Shown piece after piece: positions 1 to 7,169 of a DNA stretch of 22,110 nucleotides. Below the pieces are notes generated by a model that searched no databases, was not told the DNA's origin, and worked only from the letters and a program-made list of their open reading frames with translations. The position numbers and the translations under genes are program-made. The stretch is from positions 1 through 22,110 of IMG/VR virus record IMGVR_UViG_3300031857_001559. One strand, given 5' to 3'. The stretch's first letter is position 1. Each line of letters starts with the position of its first letter. Source of the stretch: a virus.

Positions 1-2
1 TC

Positions 3-443
3 GTAGCCGTAGATCCTGGCGTCAGCGGGGGATTCGCGGTCAATACACCGGACGGCATTATCCTGCTGTCCATGCCAGAATCACTGCCGGAAATCTGCGC
101 GCTGATCAATCAGCTAAAGGTAGCCAATGCAGAGTTATGGATCGAGGAGCTTCCACTGTTCGTGTCTCCCATGACGAAAAGCTCGTCGATGGCGACACTT
201 CACAGAAACCTTGGTCGAGTTGAGGCTGCTGCATACGCGTACGGATACGCTCTTCACAGAGCAGCTCCAAAAGTGTGGCAGGCTCCTCTAGGACTCGGTG
301 GGAAAGCATCGTGCAAAGATCATTCGGAATGGAAGCGAAAGCTCAAGGCGAAGGCGCAGGAATTGTATCCTCATCTAGACGTAACCCTGAAGAACTGCGA
401 CGCGCTTCTGATCCTTCACTATGCCCTAGGAGGTGGCAGATGA
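3..443 (+). CDS. RuvC-like Holliday junction resolvase (5' truncated)
   Basis: The 3' part of a gene that runs in from outside the window; the frame is open from base 3 and gives 146 residues. It looks like a RuvC-fold endonuclease that would cut four-way DNA junctions and branched replication intermediates before packaging. What is seen: an N-terminal strand with an acidic residue and glycine turn (VAVDPGVSGGFA, Asp at visible residue 4), a second acidic strand (ELWIEELP, visible residues 44-51), and a C-terminal helix with an acidic residue (NCDALLILHYA, Asp 133). This spacing of acidic residues is the RuvC/RNase H pattern, and the KVWQAPLGLGG stretch fits phage members. It is first in a block with the primase-helicase, which suits replication or recombination. 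The nearest alternative is another RNase H-fold nuclease. The fold is fairly sure, the exact role less so. Confidence 0.65.
   Translation, partial: VAVDPGVSGGFAVNTPDGIILLSMPESLPEICALINQLKVANAELWIEELPLFVSPMTKSSSMATLHRNLGRVEAAAYAYGYALHRAAPKVWQAPLGLGGKASCKDHSEWKRKLKAKAQELYPHLDVTLKNCDALLILHYALGGGR
428..433 (+). promoter_or_regulatory. Shine-Dalgarno AGGAGG
   Basis: A perfect AGGAGG lies in the last codons of the resolvase gene, six bases before the ATG at 440. It decides the start of the 39-residue membrane protein and argues against the longer reading from 275. It is the strongest ribosome binding site in the window. Confidence 0.75.
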
Positions 444-559
444 TTCGCAGATCGAGCCGTCCTCCATCACCGGACGAACTCAAGCAGCTCCTCATCGCCG
501 CATTCTGCGCTGGCATGGTCATCACCGCTGCGTACTTCATTCTCTTCGTCGTCAAATGA
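440..559 (+). CDS. Small single-span membrane protein
   Basis: A 39-residue protein whose ATG overlaps the resolvase stop (ATGA), with a perfect AGGAGG six bases upstream. A charged N-terminus with three Arg and a Pro-rich stretch (residues 1-12) is followed by one hydrophobic segment (about residues 17-38, LLIAAFCAGMVITAAYFILF), so it should sit in the inner membrane with the basic end in the cytoplasm. No family is recognised. Small membrane proteins of this kind in phages include holin-like, spanin-like and superinfection-exclusion proteins, but no endolysin lies nearby, so a lysis role is not supported. The tight coupling on both sides suggests one co-translated operon. Confidence 0.6.
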   Translation: MIRRSSRPPSPDELKQLLIAAFCAGMVITAAYFILFVVK

Positions 560-750
560 GCGAACCTACCAAACCTCTCGCCCAAGAAACCGACATCGAA
601 ACCCTGCGCCATGCCGTCGAGGAATACCAATGGTTGGCCAAGGTTCTCTTCAAATCTCTCGGATGCGGATGCAACGCAGGACATGACCTGTGCTGGAACT
701 GCACCCAAGCTGAGCGACACTACAAACTAACAACCGAGATATACAAATAA
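556..750 (+). CDS. Small Cys-rich protein, possible metal binder
   Basis: A 64-residue soluble protein starting at an ATGA overlap with the membrane protein stop. It has an acidic helical N-terminal half and a C-terminal cluster GCGCNAGHDLCWNC (about residues 36-49) with four Cys and one His, a spacing that could hold one zinc ion. No family is recognised. The upstream in-frame extension to 433 would cover the preceding gene and has no ribosome site of its own, so the overlapping ATG is preferred. Function is unknown; it could be a small regulator or an adaptor of the replication module. Confidence 0.55.
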   Translation: MSEPTKPLAQETDIETLRHAVEEYQWLAKVLFKSLGCGCNAGHDLCWNCTQAERHYKLTTEIYK

Positions 751-752
751 GC

Positions 753-944
753 ATGAACAAAGTAGCAACAGTCCGAGTGGCAGACGCCGACGAATCGACC
801 CCGAGGATCGACTTCGCCTACATCGACCGAAAGTACAAGGAATGGCTGATCCGCCGTGGATTCGCCAATGAGGTTGGAACCGAGATGGGTATGCGCCGAT
901 CTGGCGGACGACGCGGCAAACGAATCGAACCCGATGAAATCTGA
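753..944 (+). CDS. Hypothetical small basic protein
   Basis: A 63-residue protein two bases behind the preceding gene. It is polar, with an Arg/Gly-rich end (MRRSGGRRGKRIEPDEI), which might contact nucleic acid. No domain is recognised and no Shine-Dalgarno sequence is visible, so translation probably depends on coupling. It belongs to the run of short genes between resolvase and primase-helicase. Confidence 0.45.
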   Translation: MNKVATVRVADADESTPRIDFAYIDRKYKEWLIRRGFANEVGTEMGMRRSGGRRGKRIEPDEI

Positions 945-1134
945 AATCACGCGACAACAGTTGTTGAAGGAAGCCCCTCAGTTGATCGAGTATGCACTTC
1001 TTCGCGGTTGGATGAGCAGGCCGAAGCCCCAGCAAAACGTGGATGGAGTCTGGCATTCGAGCGGTTCAGGCCATCTCGACGATGCCTCCGAAGATGAGAT
1101 ACAAGAACTTAAAAAACAGTTCGGTGCAGGTTGA
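934..1134 (+). CDS. Hypothetical small protein
   Basis: A 66-residue reading that starts inside the end of the preceding gene (11-base overlap). It has a helical N-terminus (SEITRQQLLKEAPQLIEYAL) and an acidic C-terminus (DDASEDEIQELKKQF). An earlier in-frame ATG at 856 would give 92 residues but overlaps the previous gene by 89 bases, so the later start is preferred. No family is recognised and no clear ribosome site is seen. Confidence 0.4.
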   Translation: MKSEITRQQLLKEAPQLIEYALLRGWMSRPKPQQNVDGVWHSSGSGHLDDASEDEIQELKKQFGAG

Positions 1135-1279
1135 ACTCCTCTCCGACGACGTAGAGATACGAATCGGAGAAACCAAGTGGGCTGGCGTGGCCTACATGCG
1201 GGAAGGCAAACGAAAGCTCTACGTTCGAACGAAGGCTGAATTCAATGCCAAGTTCGCGCTGATAGATGCGAAGCCCTAG
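1094..1279 (+). CDS. Hypothetical small protein
   Basis: A 61-residue protein predicted to be mostly beta strand (VQVELLSDDVEIRIGETKWAG, then KRKLYVRTKAEFNAKF). Starts at 1043 and 1082 are also possible; 1094 keeps the overlap with the upstream gene smallest (41 bases). An overlap of this size is more than its neighbours show, so the gene is less certain. No family is recognised. Confidence 0.4.
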   Translation: MRYKNLKNSSVQVELLSDDVEIRIGETKWAGVAYMREGKRKLYVRTKAEFNAKFALIDAKP

Positions 1280-1490
1280 CCATTACATCGCCGCACAAGA
1301 GCAGCTCTTTGCGAAGTTTAAGTCTCGCTCCATACCCATCCAACAGTGGAGCAAGTACCTGATGACTCCCAAAGAGCTGGCTCTCCTTTTTCAGAAGCTG
1401 GAGAAATCAAATTCTGTTCTTCAGGACATCGCCAAGACTGACCTTGGTAAGTCCGGGGAACTCGCGAGAAAACAACTTGGAATCGAATGA
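1266..1490 (+). CDS. Hypothetical small helical protein
   Basis: A 74-residue, mostly helical, basic protein overlapping the upstream gene by 14 bases and the primase-helicase start by 4 bases (ATGA). The middle (MTPKELALLFQKLEKSNSVLQDIAK) looks like two amphipathic helices. No family is recognised. Its tight coupling to the primase-helicase hints at an accessory replication role, which is only a guess from position. Confidence 0.5.
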   Translation: MRSPSHYIAAQEQLFAKFKSRSIPIQQWSKYLMTPKELALLFQKLEKSNSVLQDIAKTDLGKSGELARKQLGIE

Positions 1491-3307
1491 GCAATTCAAA
1501 TATCGACCGTGCGCGAGCATGGCTTCGTAACACCCCCGGTGCCGTCAGCGGCCAGGGCGGTCATAACACGACCTTCGCAGTAGCTACCGCTCTAGTGCAT
1601 GGCTTCGAGCTATCGCATGGCGACGCCGAGACTCTGCTGCATGAGTACAACGCGAAGTGCATGCCGCCGTGGAAGCCGAACGACTTGGTTCATAAGCTAA
1701 ACGAGGCGTTTAGAGTTTCTCACGACAAGCCGAAGGGATGGCTTCTATCCGCACAAAGCGGAACTCCCGTATCAACGACCGGCAAGTTTATCGTCCAGAA
1801 GATCCAAGCAATTCCGCAACCGGAATGCAGATTTACAACCATCGACTTCCTCAAAGCCTGCTTCGAGCCGGATGAGACTGTCTGTATCTGCAACGACATC
1901 ATCTGCGATGAGGAGGGTAAGGGTAGGCCAGCGTCCAAGGGTACATTCCTCAAGCGCGACGAATGGATTGAGAAGCATTTCACGCCGCCCATAAGTTCCA
2001 TGTGGAACGGTCCTGACAGCCGTGGCGCGTATGTCCGAGTGAATCCGTGTCTCGATGAAACCGGATCGGATTCCGGCGTGTCAGCATTCCGCCATGTGCT
2101 GGTCGAGATGGATGAGAAGACCAAGGATGAGCAATGGACGATCCTGAAGGATTCGAAGCTGCCGCTATCGGTCGTCATTGATTCCGGCGGCAAGAGTCTG
2201 CACGGCTGGGTCAGAGTCGAAGCGGCTAACAAGGAGGAATGGAACGAGCGTCGCGATGTTGTTTATCGCCATCTGGAAGCCCTCGGCATCGATCCGAAGA
2301 ACAAGAACGCGAGCAGGTTCAGCCGATTAGCCGGTGTGATGCGCGATGGCAATGAGCAGAGGCTTATCGCCATCAATGTGGGCGTCGTGAACTGGGATGC
2401 GTTCACAGACTATCTGGAGTCGCAGGATATGCCTCAGGAGTTCCCGCTCCAGAGCATCATCGATTACGATCCTGAGAATGACCCTGACAACCTGATCGGC
2501 GACAGATGGATTCGACGCGGTTCATCAATGCTCTTTGTCGGTCAAAGCGGATGCGGCAAAAGCTCGATGGCATTCTATCAAGGACTCAGGTGGGCCATAG
2601 GTTCAGATTGGTTCGGATGCCAGCCAGTACGACCGCTCAAGGTGGCCTACGTCCAAGCTGAGAACGACATTGCCGATCAGCATGATGCGCTGAAAGGAGC
2701 CGCGCAGATGGTCTTCGGAAGCGATTGGCGGAACGGATTGCGTCGTGCGGACATGCTCTTCTTCCGAGAGGCGGTTCGAACCGGCGCGGAGTTCACAACC
2801 ATGCTGCGTCGCCTCATTCGCAAGACGAAGGTGGATATCGTTTACATCGACCCTCTGCTCTCGTACATCGGAGGCAATCCATCGGACATTGAGGTCTGCG
2901 CGAACTTCACGCGACATCTGCTCCAGCCGATCATGATGGAGACAGGCGTCGTCATCGTGCTGGTCCATCACTTCCCCAAGCCGAAGGGTAAGGACGACAA
3001 ACCTGAGAGCGTGGCAGATATGGCCTACTCGGGATTTGGATCGTCTGACCTGACCAACTGGGCGAGAGAGGTGATTGTGCTGAAGGAGGTCGGATTCAAT
3101 CAGCCGCGACGCTTCATGCTCGGAATGGCAAAGCGCGGAGACAGGTCAGGACTGAAGGACAAGAATGGAAACAAAACCGGCTCCATCGTCATTCAACGAG
3201 GAGTCGGAACGATATCCTGGGACTACGCAGATCCTGAGAAGTTCGTAGTCGATAAGGCGGCGGCTACAACGAAGAAGCCGTGGGGCGGACGACCTAGGGG
3301 GCGTTAG
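1487..3307 (+). CDS. Primase-helicase (PriCT, primase-like and RepA-type ATPase domains)
   Basis: A 606-residue replication protein starting at an ATGA overlap. Residues about 8-76 look like a primase C-terminal (PriCT) helical domain (RAWLRNTPGAV then MPPWKPNDLVHKLNEAF). Residues about 200-300 resemble an archaeo-eukaryotic-type primase core: VLVEMD (204-209), SGGKSLHGWV (233-242) and NASRFSRLAGVMR (274-286). Residues about 335-580 are a RecA-fold ATPase of the RepA/AAA_25 helicase type: Walker A GQSGCGKS (352-359), Walker B KVDIVYID (448-455), and a VLVHHFPKPKG motif with His 494-495 before a flexible loop. It would prime and unwind phage DNA. The N-terminal position of the PriCT-like domain is unusual. 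The helicase part is sure; the primase part is inferred from motif order. Confidence 0.82.
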   Translation: MSNSNIDRARAWLRNTPGAVSGQGGHNTTFAVATALVHGFELSHGDAETLLHEYNAKCMPPWKPNDLVHKLNEAFRVSHDKPKGWLLSAQSGTPVSTTGKFIVQKIQAIPQPECRFTTIDFLKACFEPDETVCICNDIICDEEGKGRPASKGTFLKRDEWIEKHFTPPISSMWNGPDSRGAYVRVNPCLDETGSDSGVSAFRHVLVEMDEKTKDEQWTILKDSKLPLSVVIDSGGKSLHGWVRVEAANKEEWNERRDVVYRHLEALGIDPKNKNASRFSRLAGVMRDGNEQRLIAINVGVVNWDAFTDYLESQDMPQEFPLQSIIDYDPENDPDNLIGDRWIRRGSSMLFVGQSGCGKSSMAFYQGLRWAIGSDWFGCQPVRPLKVAYVQAENDIADQHDALKGAAQMVFGSDWRNGLRRADMLFFREAVRTGAEFTTMLRRLIRKTKVDIVYIDPLLSYIGGNPSDIEVCANFTRHLLQPIMMETGVVIVLVHHFPKPKGKDDKPESVADMAYSGFGSSDLTNWAREVIVLKEVGFNQPRRFMLGMAKRGDRSGLKDKNGNKTGSIVIQRGVGTISWDYADPEKFVVDKAAATTKKPWGGRPRGR

Positions 3308-3489
3308 CTTTCCTTCTCGCGTTCAGCGCGGCGACGACCTTTCGCAGCGAGCGATTGGAACTTCGCCTTGCCGAGCTTTTTGCGTCCGATGTAAGCCGCC
3401 AAAGCGCGAGGCTCTCTCACACCCTTCTTCTCAAGCTCGCCGATGAGCTTCTCGTAACGTCCGCCACCACCAAGTTTCATCTTGTCCAT
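3304..3489 (-). CDS. Conserved small phage protein, unknown function
   Basis: A 61-residue, very basic protein at the end of the leftward block. It opens with a glycine run (KMKLGGGGRYEKLIGELEKK), continues with a helix pair (VREPRALAAYIGRKKLGK) and ends in an Arg/Lys-rich tail. I recall short proteins of this layout in many phage genomes next to structural genes, without a defined function. Its stop overlaps the primase-helicase stop by four bases on the opposite strand. A second Met at residue 4 is an alternative start; neither has a clear ribosome site. Confidence 0.6.
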   Translation of the reverse strand: MDKMKLGGGGRYEKLIGELEKKGVREPRALAAYIGRKKLGKAKFQSLAAKGRRRAEREKES

Positions 3490-3519
3490 ATTAGTTAGAA
3501 TCAGTTGTTACCGACGAAA

Positions 3520-3789
3520 TCACCATGCTTTGCACGACCACGTTCTGGGCTTCGTAGGATCTTTCGCCGTATCGCAGTTATGCCGCGCACGGAAGTTCTT
3601 ACGACGCTCAGGATTGTCGCGCTTAATCTCCATATTCGGATCGCCGAAGCGAACCTTGATGACGTTTCCGCTGTCGTTCTTAACGTAGACAGCACTCTTC
3701 TTCCGCTCTCCCGGCGTGTAGAACGGCTTGTTGAGCGTCACCTTCTTGCCCTGGTAGCGATTACCTTTCTTGGAGAGGGAGGTTTTCAT
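3520..3789 (-). CDS. Conserved phage protein with FRARHNC / WSCKAW motifs
   Basis: An 89-residue basic protein that starts in a TAATG overlap with the stop of the large upstream gene. Its second half carries a distinctive signature: VYVKNDSGNVIKVRFGDPNM (residues 34-53), then RRKNFRARHNCDTAKDP (62-78) and a WSCKAW end (84-89). I recall this signature in many uncultured aquatic phages, where the protein is usually unnamed. Two Cys, a His and the aromatic end could make a small compact fold. Position at the end of the structural operon suggests a virion or assembly role, but this is inference. Confidence 0.65.
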   Translation of the reverse strand: MKTSLSKKGNRYQGKKVTLNKPFYTPGERKKSAVYVKNDSGNVIKVRFGDPNMEIKRDNPERRKNFRARHNCDTAKDPTKPRTWSCKAW

Positions 3790-6700
3790 TAGAAGCGTCG
3801 AACTGAAGCTGGGGGAATCTGGGGACGTTCAGCCTCCTCGCGCTCATCGTTTCTCATTTTCAAACGATCAGCTTCAAGCGTAAGAATCTTAGGCCAGCGA
3901 CGGTTGAACGCATCCATTTGAACCTTCGCAACCTGATCGATTGGTTTTGCAACCGTGGCAAGGTAATCAGGGTTTCTAAGAATCCTTCCAACGGCAGCAG
4001 CTCCTGTTACCGCAGCAAGGTTAGACAACGCCATCCTGCCGTACATGTTTGCCCCAAGAGTTGATGCAACAGCAGATGTCACAGCGGGGATGAGCTTGCT
4101 CTTAACGAGACTGTCCTTCTCGATGATGACAGAAAGCTGATCAGCAATCTTGTTCATCTGATCGACTCCAGACTTTCCGAACGCCTCAACAATGAGCGGA
4201 TTGTACTGACCAGAAATCAGCTCGCGCATTTTGTTGATGTTCACCTGCTTCTTACCGGCATCCAGAGATTCTCTGAAAAGGTTCCCAACGACCAAATTCT
4301 GAACGTCGCCAACAAGATCTGGCCTTTCGTTCCGCATGACATTCATAAACTCCTGAACGACATAACGCTGTTGCTTGCTGTAATCAGTTGTCAAAAACCT
4401 GACCACATCTTCCGGTTGAACTTGTTTGGCAGAAAGTCTTCCGGTCTTTGTGGCGTCCAAAACCATCTTCTGGAAGTCAGTCGCTTCTCTGGATGCTTGC
4501 TGAACGTAAAGTTGAAGATCCTTGGCCAACCTTCCCGAGTCTGGATTTGATAGGATTAGTCTGATCTGCTCGTCATCCAACTTGATTGGCAATTTCCCGT
4601 TTACAGCACTCTGAAGATCGGTCAAAGCGGCCACTATCTGCTTTGTCTTGGCATCCATCTCTTTCAACTCAACTCCAAGATCAGGACGAGGCTTCTCAAG
4701 CCGTTCAATCTCTTCATTAACGGATTTGAGCTTCTTTTCATTCTCCTTCAACAATCCACGAGCAGCCGTGTCGTCATTTGCAATCCTTGCCTCAAGCTCC
4801 TTAGATTTGGAAACTAGGTCGTTTTTCTGGGTGGTTAGAGTAGCCTTTCTGTCAACCAAACCCTTGTAACGAGTGGCAACATCTTGGATTTCAGAAAGCT
4901 GCGGAAAAAACTCATTCGCAACCTCTCCGGTAAGCTGACTTCCCTTGCCCATTTTTGCTTCCGTCAGCAAAGACAAGAACTCTTCAGGCTTTTGGCCAAC
5001 CTTACGCAGTCTGTTGTAAACAAAGTCTTGAAGAAGAGGTTTGAACGTAGGCTCCCATTCGGAACCAGCCACCTTTTTCATAACCTCTAACGCTTGTCCT
5101 CCGCGAGTTCCAAGAAGGCTCAACACCGCTTCAGGACTTCCTCCTCCCTCGCCAACGTCCCTCAGCAGACTTGAGATGATGCTTCCTTTGAACCTGTTTA
5201 TTCCTTCTCGATACTCTGCGTTTTGAGCTTTGAATGCGGCCTTGAAACCCGGATCAGTGTTAAGAGCCTCTTCCATCAAACCTTGAACACGATCAAGTTC
5301 TTGGAACGTATCGTAATCAGCTTGCTGAACCTTCTTGTTGAAATCTATCTGATTGAGAATCTCGGTTCTCTGATTTTTAAGATCATTAAGAGTAAAAGTC
5401 TCGATTACATCGTTTCCGTTTTCGTCTTTTACAACTTTACCAAGTTTGTCTTTTTTGGGAACAGAAACAGAAATTGAGTTCAGTTTAGGATCTAATTTTG
5501 CATATCCAGCCTTTTGCTTGTCCTTAAATTCCTGAAGGAGAATGTTGGCGTATTCTCCAAATTGTTTTCCAGTTTGATACTGTGTTACAGACTTTCCGTA
5601 ATCGAACTTCGGATCAAATCCGCTTTCGATTTCCTGAATCTGCCTCTGTTTGTCGGCTATCTCGTTGTCGATTTGGGTTCTTGTGATGTCATCAGATGCT
5701 TTGAGGTCTTTCTTTTGGATTTCAAGATTCCTGATGTCGTCAAAGAGAGACTTGGACTCCAACTGAAGTTCACCTTCAGCCCTTCTTGCAGCACCGAGCA
5801 GCTCAGCGTTTTTCTCTGCAAACGCAAAATCCACTTTTTTCTTCGCCTCCCCAATCATCTGCTGAGCATTCAGCACGATTCCGCTGATCAGATTATTGTC
5901 GATGTCTTTCCGTTCTGTAACACGCTTGAGTTCTGAAACGATTTGATTGGTCAGATCGTCTCCACTCAATCCAGCGGCAGATCCTTTCCTGATTGAATCC
6001 TGAAGAAACGTCTGAATGTTTTCTCCCCAAGCTCGGATGTCTTCAGGTCGAGTTCCAGAAAGCTCGGGTGAGTAAAGCGTGTCGGCCAACTGTCCAGCCA
6101 ATGCAGGATCAATTCCTCCACCTGATCCAAGCTCTCGACGAATTGCGTCTGCGCGTTCGGTTAAAAACTGCTGCGTGTAAGGACGCTGAAGTTCTCCAGC
6201 GAACCTTCTCAGGCTTGGCCCACTTCTAGAGAGCGCGCCAAGACCCCTCAAACCTCCCGCAAACGTGGGAAGAAAAAGGCCGCTTAGTGCCGCTTGCTTG
6301 ATCGTTTCTTCTGTTTTTCCAGACTCATCTCCAAGTGTTGAGGCAAAACCTTGAGCCGCCCCGGTCATCCCGCCAGCGGCACCCTCTTTGAGAATTTGCT
6401 TCAACCTTGAAGACTGCTGAGTAACTCCAGTTTCAGCGGTGGTCAAAAACTGCAAAGGACTACGAAACCCTCCAGCTCCACGCTTTGAAAGACTAAGAAG
6501 TGGAACACCCTGAGCAGCAGCTTCTTGGACATCGTACGGCTCTGGAGCTATTGTCTGGCGAAGAAGCTCACTTCCAACTCCAGCGAGCATTTCTCCACCA
6601 ACTGTTTGACCACCGGGAATTTGAGAAAGTCCAATTCCAGCGGCCAAGCCAGCAGCCATTCCAAGTCCTCGTCGAGCTTGATTGAATCGATACTCGTTTA

Positions 6701-7166
6701 GTAGCTTCTGTTCCTGAGGGGTAAATTCAATTGGAACAGTGGGATTGAATCCGGTGGCTTCTAGCTCCTGAAACTTCTTTGCACTTTCACGACCAAGCCT
6801 TAGGTCCGCTTGCTCGACCAAAAGACTCTTCGGCCTGAAAGTGTCACGACCAACAAGCGAAGATTGAGCGGCAGCTTGCTGAACCGCTTCCATTGAACCA
6901 ATGGGAGATTGTTCCGCAGTTTGATTGATTCCACCAATAGAACCCTCAGGGGTTTTTAGCGGTGTAAACCCAGCGTAGATGTCCTCTTGCGTACCAGATT
7001 GTGGTTCGCTTGGTGTAAAACCAGCGTAAATGTCCTCTTGCTCGACATTCGGAGGCTGTTGTTGATTTTGAACAGTCTCGCTAAAAGTAACATCAGCAGC
7101 ACTCAACGGCTGGCCAACCTGCGTTTGATCGGCTTGATTTCCATCCTGCAAAACATATTCGTCCAT
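3789..7166 (-). CDS. Large internal virion protein (ejection protein candidate)
   Basis: A 1125-residue protein, the largest here. It starts with an acidic, Gln-rich disordered region holding a duplicated QEDIYAGFTP motif (residues 43-52 and 60-69). A Gly/Ala-rich hydrophobic stretch follows (about 166-200, GLGMAAGLAAGIGLSQIPGG). Long Lys/Glu/Gln-rich helices that look like coiled coil lie at about 435-515 and 765-855, and a second hydrophobic Ala-rich stretch at 1025-1063. This layout, together with two more helical proteins in front of it, is that of podovirus internal core proteins (compare T7 gp16) that leave the capsid and form a channel through the cell envelope. No lytic transglycosylase motif is seen. 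It starts three bases after the upstream stop without a good ribosome site, so coupling is likely. A tape-measure protein is the main alternative. Confidence 0.6.
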   Translation of the reverse strand: MDEYVLQDGNQADQTQVGQPLSAADVTFSETVQNQQQPPNVEQEDIYAGFTPSEPQSGTQEDIYAGFTPLKTPEGSIGGINQTAEQSPIGSMEAVQQAAAQSSLVGRDTFRPKSLLVEQADLRLGRESAKKFQELEATGFNPTVPIEFTPQEQKLLNEYRFNQARRGLGMAAGLAAGIGLSQIPGGQTVGGEMLAGVGSELLRQTIAPEPYDVQEAAAQGVPLLSLSKRGAGGFRSPLQFLTTAETGVTQQSSRLKQILKEGAAGGMTGAAQGFASTLGDESGKTEETIKQAALSGLFLPTFAGGLRGLGALSRSGPSLRRFAGELQRPYTQQFLTERADAIRRELGSGGGIDPALAGQLADTLYSPELSGTRPEDIRAWGENIQTFLQDSIRKGSAAGLSGDDLTNQIVSELKRVTERKDIDNNLISGIVLNAQQMIGEAKKKVDFAFAEKNAELLGAARRAEGELQLESKSLFDDIRNLEIQKKDLKASDDITRTQIDNEIADKQRQIQEIESGFDPKFDYGKSVTQYQTGKQFGEYANILLQEFKDKQKAGYAKLDPKLNSISVSVPKKDKLGKVVKDENGNDVIETFTLNDLKNQRTEILNQIDFNKKVQQADYDTFQELDRVQGLMEEALNTDPGFKAAFKAQNAEYREGINRFKGSIISSLLRDVGEGGGSPEAVLSLLGTRGGQALEVMKKVAGSEWEPTFKPLLQDFVYNRLRKVGQKPEEFLSLLTEAKMGKGSQLTGEVANEFFPQLSEIQDVATRYKGLVDRKATLTTQKNDLVSKSKELEARIANDDTAARGLLKENEKKLKSVNEEIERLEKPRPDLGVELKEMDAKTKQIVAALTDLQSAVNGKLPIKLDDEQIRLILSNPDSGRLAKDLQLYVQQASREATDFQKMVLDATKTGRLSAKQVQPEDVVRFLTTDYSKQQRYVVQEFMNVMRNERPDLVGDVQNLVVGNLFRESLDAGKKQVNINKMRELISGQYNPLIVEAFGKSGVDQMNKIADQLSVIIEKDSLVKSKLIPAVTSAVASTLGANMYGRMALSNLAAVTGAAAVGRILRNPDYLATVAKPIDQVAKVQMDAFNRRWPKILTLEADRLKMRNDEREEAERPQIPPASVRRF
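6961..7042. repeat. Two near-identical copies, 51-base period, in the large virion protein gene
   Basis: Two near-identical copies of about 31 bases lie 51 bases apart (beginning at 6961 and 7012), both starting ggtgtaaa and ending atgtcctcttgc. They encode QEDIYAGFTP twice with a 17-residue period near the N-terminus of the 1125-residue protein. A recent in-frame duplication of a short linear motif is the simplest reading. Confidence 0.8.
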
Positions 7167-7169
7167 AAG

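Noticed and set aside
275-442. Longer N-terminus for the small membrane protein
   Set aside because: It would overlap the resolvase gene for 169 bases, while a perfect AGGAGG points to the ATG at 440.
3789-7166. Lytic transglycosylase domain in the large virion protein
   Set aside because: I looked for an ESGG-type catalytic stretch followed by an Asn/Gln motif as in T7 gp16 and did not find one.
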